In this document: positions 1-10,573 of the stretch, one piece after another | How the letters are laid out: each line of letters begins with the position of its first letter | How positions within the stretch are numbered: position 1 is the first letter of the stretch | From: Paraphysomonas bandaiensis | Taxonomy: Eukaryota > Chrysophyceae | NCBI GenBank assembly: GCA_965644295.1 | Contig: CBFFRP010000291.1 | Location: forward strand, 124,001 to 188,000 | Length of the DNA: 64,000 nucleotides | Reading direction: 5' to 3' | Notes under the pieces: generated by a model | What the model saw: only the letters and a program-made list of their open reading frames with translations | Told to the model about the DNA's origin: nothing | Database searches by the model: none | Translations under genes and position numbers: made by a program

Positions 1-237
1 TGAACGGTATCAGAAAGTTTGATGATCTTTTCTGACAGCCGAGAATTTTCTCCGGCTGCTGCGGTAAGTTTGTCGTTTAGCGCAGCTATTGTTTTCACAG
101 CATTTGAATACTGTTCGTTTCTATCATCTAACTTCTTCGTTACCTGTTAGAGACATTACTAATATACATAAGAACCTAGTAAAGCCCTACATCTTCAAGG
201 GCACTCTCCAACTCCACTTCTAATTCTTTACTTGACT
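1..237 (-). CDS. Partial coiled-coil gene, diverged copy of the kinesin-14 N-terminal exons
   Basis: Two exons can be read on the minus strand: 237-191, then 143 running off the window edge at 1, joined by a 47-bp intron with gt/ag ends. The first encodes SSKELEVELESALED. The kinesin gene at 1115 (+) has SSKELETELEASLED in its second exon, and the DNA is similarly close. The next exon begins VTKKLDDRNEQ and continues as alpha-helical coiled coil ending in LNDKLTAAAGENSRL, weakly matching the kinesin's third exon (LNSQLTNATLEQN). Exon order and intron position are therefore shared, and the two genes point away from each other. I infer an inverted duplication followed by divergence. No start codon could be fixed, and the rest of the gene, including any motor domain, lies outside the window. 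Confidence 0.6.
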
Positions 238-1114
238 CTACATAGTCATCATACGTACGCTATATAGTAACAATAAAACACATAGATGTACATGAATACA
301 GATATATATACTTTCAGGATGTTATACTCCTCTATAGAGATCACCGCAGCGCCAGTATCCATGTTTCAATTATATATAATGTACCTATCTACTGACCAGT
401 TGATGTCAACCGATATGACTCTCAACTGTATGTATATATGGGATGTTACTGACTCGTATGGTTTAATGTCTTAACAGTGTTGCCAATCGTGATATTGTAC
501 TGTGTATATTACACGCACTTTCTTCAGTCAAGTAAATAAAACCACTAGTTTTCCATTAACATAATCTATAAATCTTGTATTTTCTTGACGAAAACAGCCA
601 AACTCCAGCATATCTATAGAGCCAATCACATCCATGAAATTGAAAATTTGGCGAAAATTAAAGTATGATGAGTTCTGATTGGGGGGTCATCCAAGATCTG
701 TATTTGGGTATTTGGTAACAAAAAATTAAATTTTTAGCATTCATTTATCAAAAAAGCGTGATTTCCTGAACACATTTTTTCAGTTTTTCTTCCCTGTTTT
801 GTATGAAATATGACTTTTTGATACTCTATAATCAATGGAATTTATAAAAATGTCAGGTTTTCTATCTCAAAAACAAGAGAAATTTCCCTTGAGTTTTAAA
901 TATGAGTGAGCAGTTGATGGCATGTTGTTTAAGGCCGAGTGTATATACAGTCTATCACTCACTCACTCCAACTCAAGATAGTATCAAGTCGTCCCATAGA
1001 AAGGGAATTTTATAGTGTGTATTGCTATCAATACAGTTCAGAGATGTGTGTTGTATGATCTGAAGGGCTTGAGAGGCTGAGATCCATATAAGTAACTAAC
1101 TAACTCCATCTCAG
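238..1114. other. Intergenic region between divergent genes
   Basis: AT-rich DNA between the partial minus-strand gene and the kinesin gene. The first exon and start codon of the partial gene must lie somewhere on the left side but I could not place them. The rest presumably holds both promoters. No RNA gene or clear regulatory motif is visible. Confidence 0.5.
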
Positions 1115-4100
1115 ATGACAGAAACAGAGAAGAAACTTGCAGTAGTGACTGCTGAATTAGAGACTAAACAAAAACAATTGGAAGATTTAAAGGTGAGTGT
1201 TACTGTGCGTATTATATGGATTCTAAAGTTATGGTTAGCATTCATTTGATGAGTATGTGGACTCAAGTAAAGAATTAGAGACTGAGCTAGAAGCCTCACT
1301 GGAAGATGTAGGAATGATGAATATTGATGTTGTGATGTAGGGATAACGATGAGTGTAGGTGGAGGGAAAATTGCATGAAGCAACGAAAAAGAATAAATTG
1401 TTGGAGTCAAAGCTTGCCGACCTTAATTCGCAACTCACAAATGCCACTCTCGAACAGAACCGCATGCATGATAATATGGCCAAAAGTAAGAATACCATTG
1501 AAGCTGCTAATCAAACCATCCGTAAATTGGAGCAGTCCAATGCTGAGATGGAGGACAAAATAAGAGTGCTGGAGTTCACTGAGAAGGACCTGAAGGAAAA
1601 ACTAGATGCAGCGATGGAGGCCGGCATACTCTTGCAGTGCGAGCTGGATGGTAATATAGCATCTGTAGTGTAGTTATATGATTATTTATTTGTCAGCTCA
1701 AGGATCAGACAAGGCAAGCGACGAAGTCAAAAGGATGAAATCTGAACTCACAGATCTTCAGGCTGAATTGGCACGGGTGGACGGGTGGGTAGTCGTCTTT
1801 TTTCTGTCCAAATACTTACTGTGTTAATAATAATGACGATACAGGGAGCTTAATGAATATAAAGAGCGCGAGCAGGACTTCACCGCCAAGGAGAAGGAGT
1901 GGACTCGCAAGCTTGGCAAAGCGACGTACTATGAAGAGGAGTTGTCTCGCGCAAGAAGCCAAATTGGCCTTCTGGAGGCGAGAGTACAACAGCGCACTCA
2001 GGAGAAGTCTGCTATAGAGGCAGAGTTTGCTGAATTTCGAGAAAAAGGTTCTCAAGGCACAGAGAAGACGAAAAGTGAAGTGCCTACTCGACCTACTTCC
2101 AATGGTCATGAAGCGGTGGATGGTTTTGAGACGGTAGTGGAAGACCTCTACGCGCGGTACGCTCGCTATACTGTCCACATTCTGTATTGATTCATATACT
2201 TTGTAACTTTTAATTGCGGAGCATTCCCTCTTGTTGTTTTCCTACCTGTACTTAATTGTCGTTTCCGTCAGTCTTGGAGAGGCCGAGGAAGAAAACAGGG
2301 AACTCACTGAGGCACTCGAAGAAGCACAGGAGGACCTCATGAGGAAACATCAGTACGCTTGTTCCTTGTTTTATTAAGGCTAGTAAACCGTGTTTATTAC
2401 AGATCCCACATGGAGGCCAACAAAGCAAACACTGCATTGGAAGAAAGGCTTAAAGAATCTCAAGATCATATTTACGACCTCGAGCTCCGACTAGATGACA
2501 GTAAAGCTGATCTTGCTGCTGCGAATAAATCTATCGAATTGCTAAAGAAGAAGTTGAATTCGACAGTCAACGGGACTCATTCAGGTTAGGTATATGATTG
2601 ATAGTTGACCGGCTGTAAACGGGTGGGTGTTCATCACAGAATATGACGGCCAATCGAATGAGGGCTTTGCCCTGGAGGTGGGTGCATCCCTATGTGCGTA
2701 TACATGACAGTGATTTTTACATTCTTCAGGAAGCGGAGTCAGAACATAGCAGTTCTCTGGAAGGGACATGGCTTACCGAGCGCTCGGCACTTATTAGTGA
2801 GAGAGATATGCTCCGCGCAGAGGTGGAGGAGCTGCAGCAGAGGCTCGAGCTAGGTGCCGCACCAGTGCGTCCTGTAGAGGCCCTCAACACCTCGGATATA
2901 TCGAACAGTGAGGTAGCAGGGCTCATTGATACCACTGGCAGAGCACGGTTGGCTGCAGAACAGGCAATTGAATCTGAGGATATTGACAGAATGAAGGACG
3001 AGCTTATGCATCAGCTTAGACGATATGACCATATGCGTACTAATAATGCCATGCTCCTGTACAAACTTCAGAGTGCCAAGGGAAATATACAGGTGATTTG
3101 TTTTCGTACTACATTGTTGTGGATCTAAGGTATTTGCTAGGTATGCTGTCGCACAAGGCCACCAAGCGACCAGGAACTTGGCCAGGGTGCGAAAATATGT
3201 CTCGATGTCATCGACGAGACTGAACTAGCTTGCTTTGATAGGTGTGCTCTACTTAGTTTGCTATTGTTTCGTTTAACGTGCTAATTTATCACTGCAGGCG
3301 AACCCATTCATGGAAGTCCTTTCACTTTGATAAAGTGTGGGACGAAGATGCGACACAGGTGCGGTATGTTCGATTGATTCACAGTGATGTTTACGATTCA
3401 TATAGGCCGATGTATTCTCTGACATAGAACCCCTGGCTCTATCTGTCGTGGGTGAGTGACGAGTAATCTTTGCTTAACTGTATTAATGTGATAATATAAG
3501 ATGGATTTAATTCGTGTATATTTGCCTACGGACAAACTGGAAGTGGGAAAACTTTTACAATGGTATGTTAATGGTGACAGCGATGACCGTTTTTACAGTC
3601 TGTATGAATCGATGTAGAATGGATATGGAACGGACTACGGTGTGAGCTATCGCACTTTGCATAAAATATTTGAGTTGCTAAATCTGAAAAAGAAGCAGTC
3701 AGATATAAACGCTGCTAGAACACAGGTCAGACTTTTAGGGTTACATATTGGCTAACATTGTTGACTGGTTGTATGGGACAAGCAGCGGGGTCGAAAACGC
3801 ACGAGACACGGCCGAGCCATGAGCTCCAATACCCAAGAACAGGAAAGTGGTAATATCAGTGGTCTGACCTCTGAATCGGAAGGGGATTTTACTGAAGATG
3901 AACATGTTGATTCGAACAATGAGTCGAAAGGGGGAATGAATAGGCAAAGTGAAATTAGAGGTAACACAGGTGGACTCAAGAAGCGCGAAAGCACGGATTC
4001 AATTCCGCCTTATACCCCATCAGTATCTGAAGGCGACAGTTCATTCTCATTTTCGGTGGAAGTGTCTATGCTAGAAATTTACAACGAAACGGTGAGGTTT

Positions 4101-6057
4101 TCGAACTCTTTGTATTCGTTAACATACTGGAATTAGGTTAAGGATCTTCTGGTGACTCCTGGGTCAAGCAATGGGGGGCTGGATATCCGGCATGACGCAG
4201 AGGGTAGAGTTAGTGTACCTGGCCTGACAAAAGAAGCTGTTACTTGCCTCGAGGACGTGATGGAGGTCTTTGCTCGTGGGTCTGCGAATAGGGCCACCAC
4301 CGCTACGAATCTAAACGAACACAGCTCTCGGTCCCACAGCATTCTTTGTGTGCATGTAACTACAAGCTCAAACGACGGCATGCCTATTACCGGGAAACTT
4401 TATTTGGTGGACTTGGCCGGATCGGAGCGTATGGATAAGAGTGGAGTGACTGGTCAGGCTATGAAGGAGACACAACACATCAATAAGTCGCTTTCTGCTC
4501 TTGGAGATGTAATGGAAGGCCTCGACAAAAAGTCCAAGCACGTGCCGTACAGGAATAGTAAACTCACATATCTGCTCCAGGTCTGTTTCTTCATGTGCGT
4601 TCCCCACCTTATGATATTCATTTTGTGTCTAGGATTCTTTGGGGGGAAACTCAAGAACTATGATGATTGTTACTGTATGCCCCACTGAACTGACGACGGA
4701 TGAGACAATGTTTGCCCTACAGGTGTGCCATGTATACATACTGTGCGTTGTTTTGGACTTACTTGGATTGCAGTTTGCAACTCGTGCTCGGAATATCCAG
4801 CTTGGAGCGGCTAAACGTAATGTCTCTTGGAAGGCACTGGAAGAGTCCCTCAAGAATACTCGCAAAGAACTCGCAGAGGCACGAAAACAGAAGCAGCAGG
4901 CCATGACTCTTGTGTCTGAGTTGAAAAGGGAGAGTAAGAGAACACAGGATAAGCTCTCTACGCAAATGGATACAAAGATAAGAAACATAGACGAAACCCG
5001 CAAGGGGGCGGAACTACAGATCGACGTTCTTACCAGAACGAACGCAGAGTTACTTGCAAAGTAAGAAACTTTTTACTTATTCGTATTTTCTTATACGAAA
5101 CATATATTAGGCTCCAGGAGGAGAAGGAATCACACCGGTTGGCGTCAGCTGAAGTTGACAACATGCAGAAAACGCTGAAGAAGACGCAGGAGCAAATGAA
5201 AGCAGTATGTTATTTTTTTGTATTTGTGATCTTCGTAATATGTCGATGATATTTTAGCTCACTCGGGAGAAAGAACGAGCGTTCGGAACACTGCAAGCTA
5301 GGGATAAAGAGAATGAGAATCTCAGACAGCTACTTCGATCCGTGAAAGATTCTGCTGCTTCCAATTTCTCAATGGGAAATGCCATTAAGGCTGCAACAGC
5401 GCGGATTCCCAAATCACCCCCGAGCCATTTGACTAACCGACCTCCGTTCGGCGGATCCGGGGCGAATAAAGCGAGTAAATACCTTGCAAGCAGTTCGAAA
5501 CCCCATGTAACACCGCAGTACGTATATATACTTACTTACAGTGTTTTGTTTTGATAATATATTCCGTATACAGGACACGTAGCTCATTACGTACTGGAAC
5601 TGGGCACTCTCCTCGAGCCTCCAATGGAGTGGCGCGTTCCGGTAGTCCTGCTTTGTCAGAAGACGATCCTGAAACAAGAGAATTATTTGGCAACCGTGCG
5701 TCAGATGTTACTGATGATAGCAGCAACAGGAAATCCCAATCGGGAAGGCTGCAGTCATACATGAAGCCCACCATCAGCAATAAATTGCACCATCAGTCAC
5801 CTAGACAGAGCGAGGAGACTGAGGAAGATAACGATGCCCCGCAGACTAATACCGCCCCTGTTGTTGGTGGAGGGTATCGAAAAGGCACTGTCAATGCGAT
5901 GGCATCATCCAGGGCTCAGGAAGCCATGCTTAGACACCAGGTACCGATATGTTATTGTCGTTTAGTACTCCGATGATACATATTATAGGAGAGAATGAAG
6001 AAGAAACGAGAACTTGCAGCGAAAAAGGCGAATACTGAACCTGGCTTTAGTTTCTAA
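1115..6057 (+). CDS. Kinesin-14 family motor protein with central motor domain
   Basis: Minus-end-type microtubule motor. Twenty-two exons close in frame to 1,260 aa: 1115-1192, 1254-1307, 1359-1650, 1697-1784, 1845-2156, 2272-2352, 2403-2584, 2640-2677, 2730-3092, 3141-3241, 3298-3358, 3406-3451, 3501-3562, 3618-3725, 3786-4091, 4137-4580, 4633-4722, 4774-5060, 5111-5204, 5258-5517, 5574-5940, 5989-6057. Residues 1-490 are coiled coil. The kinesin-14 neck/motor junction KGNIQVCCRTRPP is followed by FHFDKVW, the P-loop GQTGSGKT, switch I NEHSSRSH, switch II DLAGSER, and HVPYRNSKLTYLLQ. The motor ends with FATRARNIQLGAAKRNV, as in kinesin-14 proteins. Two oddities: an insertion of about 100 acidic, Ser-rich residues (about 608-705) before EIYNET, and about 310 residues of coiled coil and Ser/Pro-rich tail after the motor, where animal and fungal kinesin-14s usually stop. 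The ATG at 1115 is the first in frame after stops. Family call secure; exact splice sites inferred. Confidence 0.93.
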
Positions 6058-7327
6058 TATAGGCCAGCAGGAAACGAATAGTTTAGTCGTTCATGGTATG
6101 TAATACTGCTTCAGTGGTACAATTTATGGATTTCCCCATTTTGTGACGTTTTTTGGAAATCTTTGGCTCTTATAGCCATTTTCTAGTACCGGGCAGGCTT
6201 TAGCTAGACCTGCACTTTTTAAGGTATTAAGTTACGTCGTATTTGATATTATTGCGTGAAATGAGTTGAAGCCTCATGCGACTACAACGTTTTACATTCA
6301 TCATCCCATCTATGTGCGAATTTCAATACCTCGTGCTACCTCAGCATCCATATGTGGTAGGGGTACATCGTTTGTAGCTATTATAGAAAATTGGAAAATA
6401 TATTGATTAGAGCTAATTTAGTACAATCGCCATTTCCATATATAGGTAATAGGTACCATTGCTTTTATCCAGCCAAGGAACACCTACAAATAGTGTAACA
6501 CCCTCCTATTGGTGTCAACATCATCTAATACAATAACGAGTCCAATATCTCTGACGCGCTGCTCATCAGCACTCTATATCGACTGTTGATCTTCAATAAT
6601 CATTGCTCTGATCCTTCTCAATAATCAATGAAACTAACTAGATTCATGCACCTCCACTTTAGGTTCTCCCTCCATAGTAATAATAGATAAATAACAATGA
6701 ATATGTCTACAACTACAATACTATCTACAAGCAACTTCCATAACCAGATAGCTGATTATTACAATAGCTATACATCATGAACCGCTTCCGTTTCAAAATT
6801 TTGAGCGCGGGACAAAACTAAAATTAAACCACGATTCATTACATATGTCCGTATTCATGCATCTGTTATGGGTGGAAGGTCTGCAAGACGAAGATACACG
6901 TGACTGTGCGTATACGAGGGCTTCTTCTAAATACATCAACTTAATAATGCAATAGTGTGAACTGTCTGTTTGATTGGTTTAAAATCATCAGTTACATCGC
7001 AAGTATAAGGCTGGTATCATCAATACGCACTGAGATATACACACATATCTCAGACACACCGCATGACACATCCACCCCTTCTCGTCAATGACAGAGCTCA
7101 GAGTAGATAACATATGCATCTGTGTGCATCCATACAGTGATGTGTAGTCTTTCTGTGTGGTCTCTCTTGAGGTGTAGTGTTACTTCTAAGAGGGCGATAG
7201 AGCATGCATAGAAGATATTAGGACTTTTAGGGCTGGATACACGGACAAGTAGAGAGATTGCTGTGTGAATGTGTATATATGATGCGTATGTATGTACAGT
7301 ACGTGGACAAGTGTATGTATGTGTGTG
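6058..7327. other. Intergenic, no gene recognised
   Basis: AT-rich sequence between the kinesin 3' end and the 3' end of the U1 gene. Open frames here are short and of low complexity. No repeat copy of the dispersed families is recognised. Confidence 0.5.
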
Positions 7328-7498
7328 AAGGAGACGCGACAAGCGCAGTCTCCAGCTGTCAAAAATTATTCCGCTGAGACACCCCGAAGGATGTTCACCC
7401 CAAATTACAGCACCTCAGGCTTGCGCCAGTGCAATGGCCTGCTCAAAGGGGGGCCAGGGCTTTGCTTGATCGGCCCCAAACCGCGAACAGGTAAGTAT
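7328..7498 (-). ncRNA. U1 spliceosomal small nuclear RNA
   Basis: Read on the minus strand from 7498, the 5' end is AUACUUACCUG, the universal U1 sequence pairing with 5' splice sites. Stem-loop I follows, with GGGGCC/GGCCCC arms and GAUCAAGC in the loop, resembling the U1-70K site. Stem-loop II carries AUUGCAC in its loop, the U1A-binding core. Stem-loop III is closed by GCUG/CAGC and has a GGGGUG/CAUCC pairing around UUCG. Next comes an Sm site, AAUUUUUGA, and a terminal hairpin GGAGAC/GUCUCC ending at 7328. The order and the 171-nt length match U1 (164 nt in human). A TATA-like stretch lies about 30 bp upstream of the 5' end (plus-strand 7525-7540). The gene is convergent with the kinesin gene. 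It agrees with the many GT-AG introns in the window. Confidence 0.93.
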
Positions 7499-8969
7499 GA
7501 TTGAGACGGTGGAATGTATTTATTTATATACTTTTTAATTTACCCAAAATATAAAATCTGGAAACACTATATTGGTATACAGATGCCGTATATTTTTTTC
7601 AGTTTTCAGTTTTCAGTGATTATTATGATCATATCCTGCACTCGCTCTTCATCATCCCTTAAACTCTACTGATACTAAACCATCCACACGTATCAGAATA
7701 TCCTCATGTTTATCTTGCTCTGCTCTTCCAAATTATTGGAGTTGTTGTGGGGTTTGAGCTATGTGTGTATTGTACATATGTGTATTGTACATATACACGT
7801 CTTAGTTACTTATATATTGCACAAACGTATATACATGAGTGCTATATATGAACTGCGTACACTTATATGTGCGAATTATGTGTGTATATCACATATATAA
7901 GTCTCTGTTACATACATGCTGCCCATATATGTCTCTGTCACAAATGTACTGCGTATAATGTGCCATAAGAATACTTCACACAAATACGACTGTGACGTAT
8001 ATACTTCAAACATCTATGTATGCATGTCGTATTTAAACTGCAAGCTTAGATATGTTTCTGTTACATATGTTGTGCGATATGTAGATATGTCATGTCTCTG
8101 TCATATGTATACTGCACACATATATTTATATATTAGGGCAGGGGAACAATATATTTTAATAATGTTGTGACATATCTTCCTACCAATACCTATTGCAACA
8201 GCCTTTTAAGAGTCTATAGATACTATTGCAATATATATTACAATATATTACAATAGTATTAATATATATAAGTAGTCCGTAGCTAATTGCTGATGTTCAC
8301 TCCATTTCTAGTTTTTTTTTAAAGAGTGTATGAGCATATCACAAACTGCAATGCCTAACACCATTCAAATTCTCGCATTAACACCGTATTCACCATCTAT
8401 GTCTTCATTCACAATTGTTCGGAATATGTGTGCATCAGGCCAGAAGCGGCGAATAGCTCTCGAAAATTGAATAATATTAAGTGTATCAAGATGAGCAGGT
8501 TTGCCCAAGACGGAAGTGCGAAGATGAGCTGCGTTGAATGACTTTTCATGTGTATTATTTGACGTGTAAACAACACCTATACTTTGAATACTGACTAATA
8601 CACCTATACTTTAATGTCTCAACTTATCGCTTCTTCAGTTTCTGGGAAGACAGCGTCAACCTTTCTGTGTCCAACTAGCGATAATTATATGTATGTTGTG
8701 CGATTACGGTTATGCATGGAGGGTAGGCTGCTGTATATGGTACACAATAGTTTAGTATATACTGGTCTATAGTCTATAGTAATTCGTGATTGCTACTTTC
8801 TATCAACTCTTGAGATATGTGGATGGTGAAATACCTTAACTAGCTGTATATGAAGCCACACAGTAAAAAATTAGTAAAATTATAATCAACATCTGCCATC
8901 ATTCATTGATATATTCGTTATATTTAAATTCTCTCAACTACGAAACAATATTATCATGACACACTTGCG
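7499..8969. other. Intergenic, degenerate TG/TA-rich repeats
   Basis: The first 100 bp should hold the U1 promoter. From about 7740 to 8150 the sequence is a degenerate minisatellite built from variants of gtctctgt(t/c)acatatg with TATA/TGTG spacers. Open frames across it read as low-complexity Tyr/Ile/Cys-rich peptide and are not credible genes. Confidence 0.5.
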
Positions 8970-9309
8970 ACAATGAATGACCCCACCACGGCGCCTCGAA
9001 CTGCTGCTGTTCCTTCGATTCAAAAAGGCAGCGCAACATGTCATCGATGATGGACTGTCTGATCATAAGAATGAGGACGACAGCGACGAAGAGTTGGAAC
9101 ACTTAGAGTACTACTGTAGTAATATTTCTACCAATAACTAGTTTCTACCGATCGAACTCATTCCTTCTTCTTAACGCCCAAAATTTTTAATAATTATTAT
9201 TGGTTTTGCAAATACTATTATTATTATTGTTTATTTTTGCTTGCAATATATTGTTGACTGGCCCTGATTATCGTATATCAGATAGCCACGATCTTATACA
9301 GTCAAAGAA
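8970..9309 (+). mobile_element. Transposon remnant G, copy 1 (C-terminal coding end plus AT-rich tail)
   Basis: Around 8972-9115 a decayed frame reads NDPTTAPRTAAV ... SDHKNEDDSDEELEHLEYY. The same C-terminal peptide (NDPTTPRTAAV ... DSDEELEYLEYY) is encoded on the minus strand at 42863-43084. In both places an AT-rich stretch with TTGCAATATATTG and then an end of the foldback element follow. A protein end shared by two loci, each next to terminal-repeat DNA, points to a transposase or other element protein. The family is not identified. This copy has an in-frame stop and looks dead. Confidence 0.5.
9226..9309 (+). repeat. 84-bp direct repeat, left copy
   Basis: Begins attgtttatttttgcttgc and ends acagtcaaagaa. 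By eye it is identical to 9890-9973. The two copies flank 580 bp of foldback-element DNA. Confidence 0.85.
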
Positions 9310-9889
9310 ACGGAAACGCCCAAGGGTGCTAAGATTACTAGGAATCCACAGACAAACCGAGACTAGAACACCGTCCACCGCACCTACAAACCTTACCAAC
9401 CATACACAAAGGACCATAGCACCGGACCGTATGCAACCAACAGGCCCTAGACAACGGCGACGACGTCTCCGGCAACTCCACCTATGCCCAACGCCCAGAC
9501 GGTGCATGGCAACACCGCCACATTCCACCACACCATCAACCTCTCAGTGACACATCTAGTGCTCGGTACGCTCAGGACTTTAATACAGAACCCTGTACCT
9601 CAGAGCCAGGCGGAACCTTATCCCAAGGGGAGACCCCCGGACAACACGCGCCAGTGAGTCCTCAGACACACGAGCAGGGCGAACTCACACACAACATCAA
9701 GAACGGAAGTGGTTGCACCTTGGTGCTTGCGGCGACGCACAAGCAGCTTCTGTAGCGCTAAATAGTAGGATAATAGAATTTGTGCTGATTAGTTATGGGT
9801 AGAGGTCTAACTAGTAGATCTAGCATTCAACTAGCCACTGTATCGGAATGAGTTTTTAACGCCTATTGCTAAATAAAAAGACTTTCAAT
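9310..9889 (+). mobile_element. Foldback-element arm fragment (family F), nested in element G
   Basis: The segment from about 9630 to 9889 matches the right arm of the large inverted-repeat element at 39960-42595: gagacccccgga, acgcgccagtgagtcc, aagaacggaagtggttgcacc, then the terminal block with tattgctaaataa. The segment's first 320 bp encode a Pro/Thr/Arg-rich frame with no recognised domain. It sits between two copies of an 84-bp sequence, so it appears inserted in, or duplicated with, the tail of element G. Confidence 0.6.
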
Positions 9890-9973
9890 ATTGTTTATTT
9901 TTGCTTGCAATATATTGTTGACTGGCCCTGATTATCGTATATCAGATAGCCACGATCTTATACAGTCAAAGAA
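9890..9973 (+). repeat. 84-bp direct repeat, right copy
   Basis: Second copy of the sequence at 9226-9309. After it the sequence changes to unrelated AT-rich DNA (ttagttgcgcgag). Confidence 0.85.
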
Positions 9974-10573
9974 TTAGTTGCGCGAGCCGTGAGTTGTGAG
10001 GGACAGAACGGAGCGGTATATAGCTCAAACTCCACAACAATTTCAATAATTTGGAAGAGCAGAGTAATATAAACACGAAGTTATGGAATATGGACTGACA
10101 AAGTTGAATATCATTACAAGAAGCACTGAAAATGAAATAACTGAAAAAATCCTATATTCAACAGTGAGAAACAGTATACTTATGATAACAGAGCTACACG
10201 CTCGGTACTTCCTTATGTTACTTAGTTTGCATATACAAGTTTCTCATGCCAATATTTATGTTGACTAAGTACAAGTGGTAAGCAAGTGTATGTGCTAAGA
10301 ACAAAAATAGCAAATGAATTCGTTTAAATACAAGTCATATAATTGCTTGTGAGACGAATGTTATAAACTTACCACAACATATAACAACACAAATGGTTTA
10401 GGTAAACGAAATCAATATAGAGTAATGCAAAAATATTCTAATCATTCGAAAACGTAGGCATATGAAATTACATATACACAAGCATGGATCATTACTTCAA
10501 TATAAACACACAATAATAACTTCAACAATAAAAGCTATTCATATTAAATAAACGGATACGTAAACTTATAACA
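9974..10573. other. Intergenic, AT-rich
   Basis: Downstream flank of the kinase gene. A 61-codon open frame at 10083 has no recognisable feature. Nothing else is seen. Confidence 0.5.

Noticed and set aside
3741-3994. Minus-strand ORFs within the kinesin exon
   Set aside because: Antisense of the acidic insertion; no independent support.
7292-7504. 70-codon plus-strand ORF
   Set aside because: It lies over the U1 snRNA gene on the other strand and has no protein features.
7706-8170. Two low-complexity ORFs rich in Tyr, Ile, Cys
   Set aside because: They follow a degenerate TG/TA minisatellite.
9200-9550. 116-codon ORF, basic and Thr/Pro-rich
   Set aside because: It starts in the AT-rich tail of element G and crosses the junction into element F, so it is a chance fusion.
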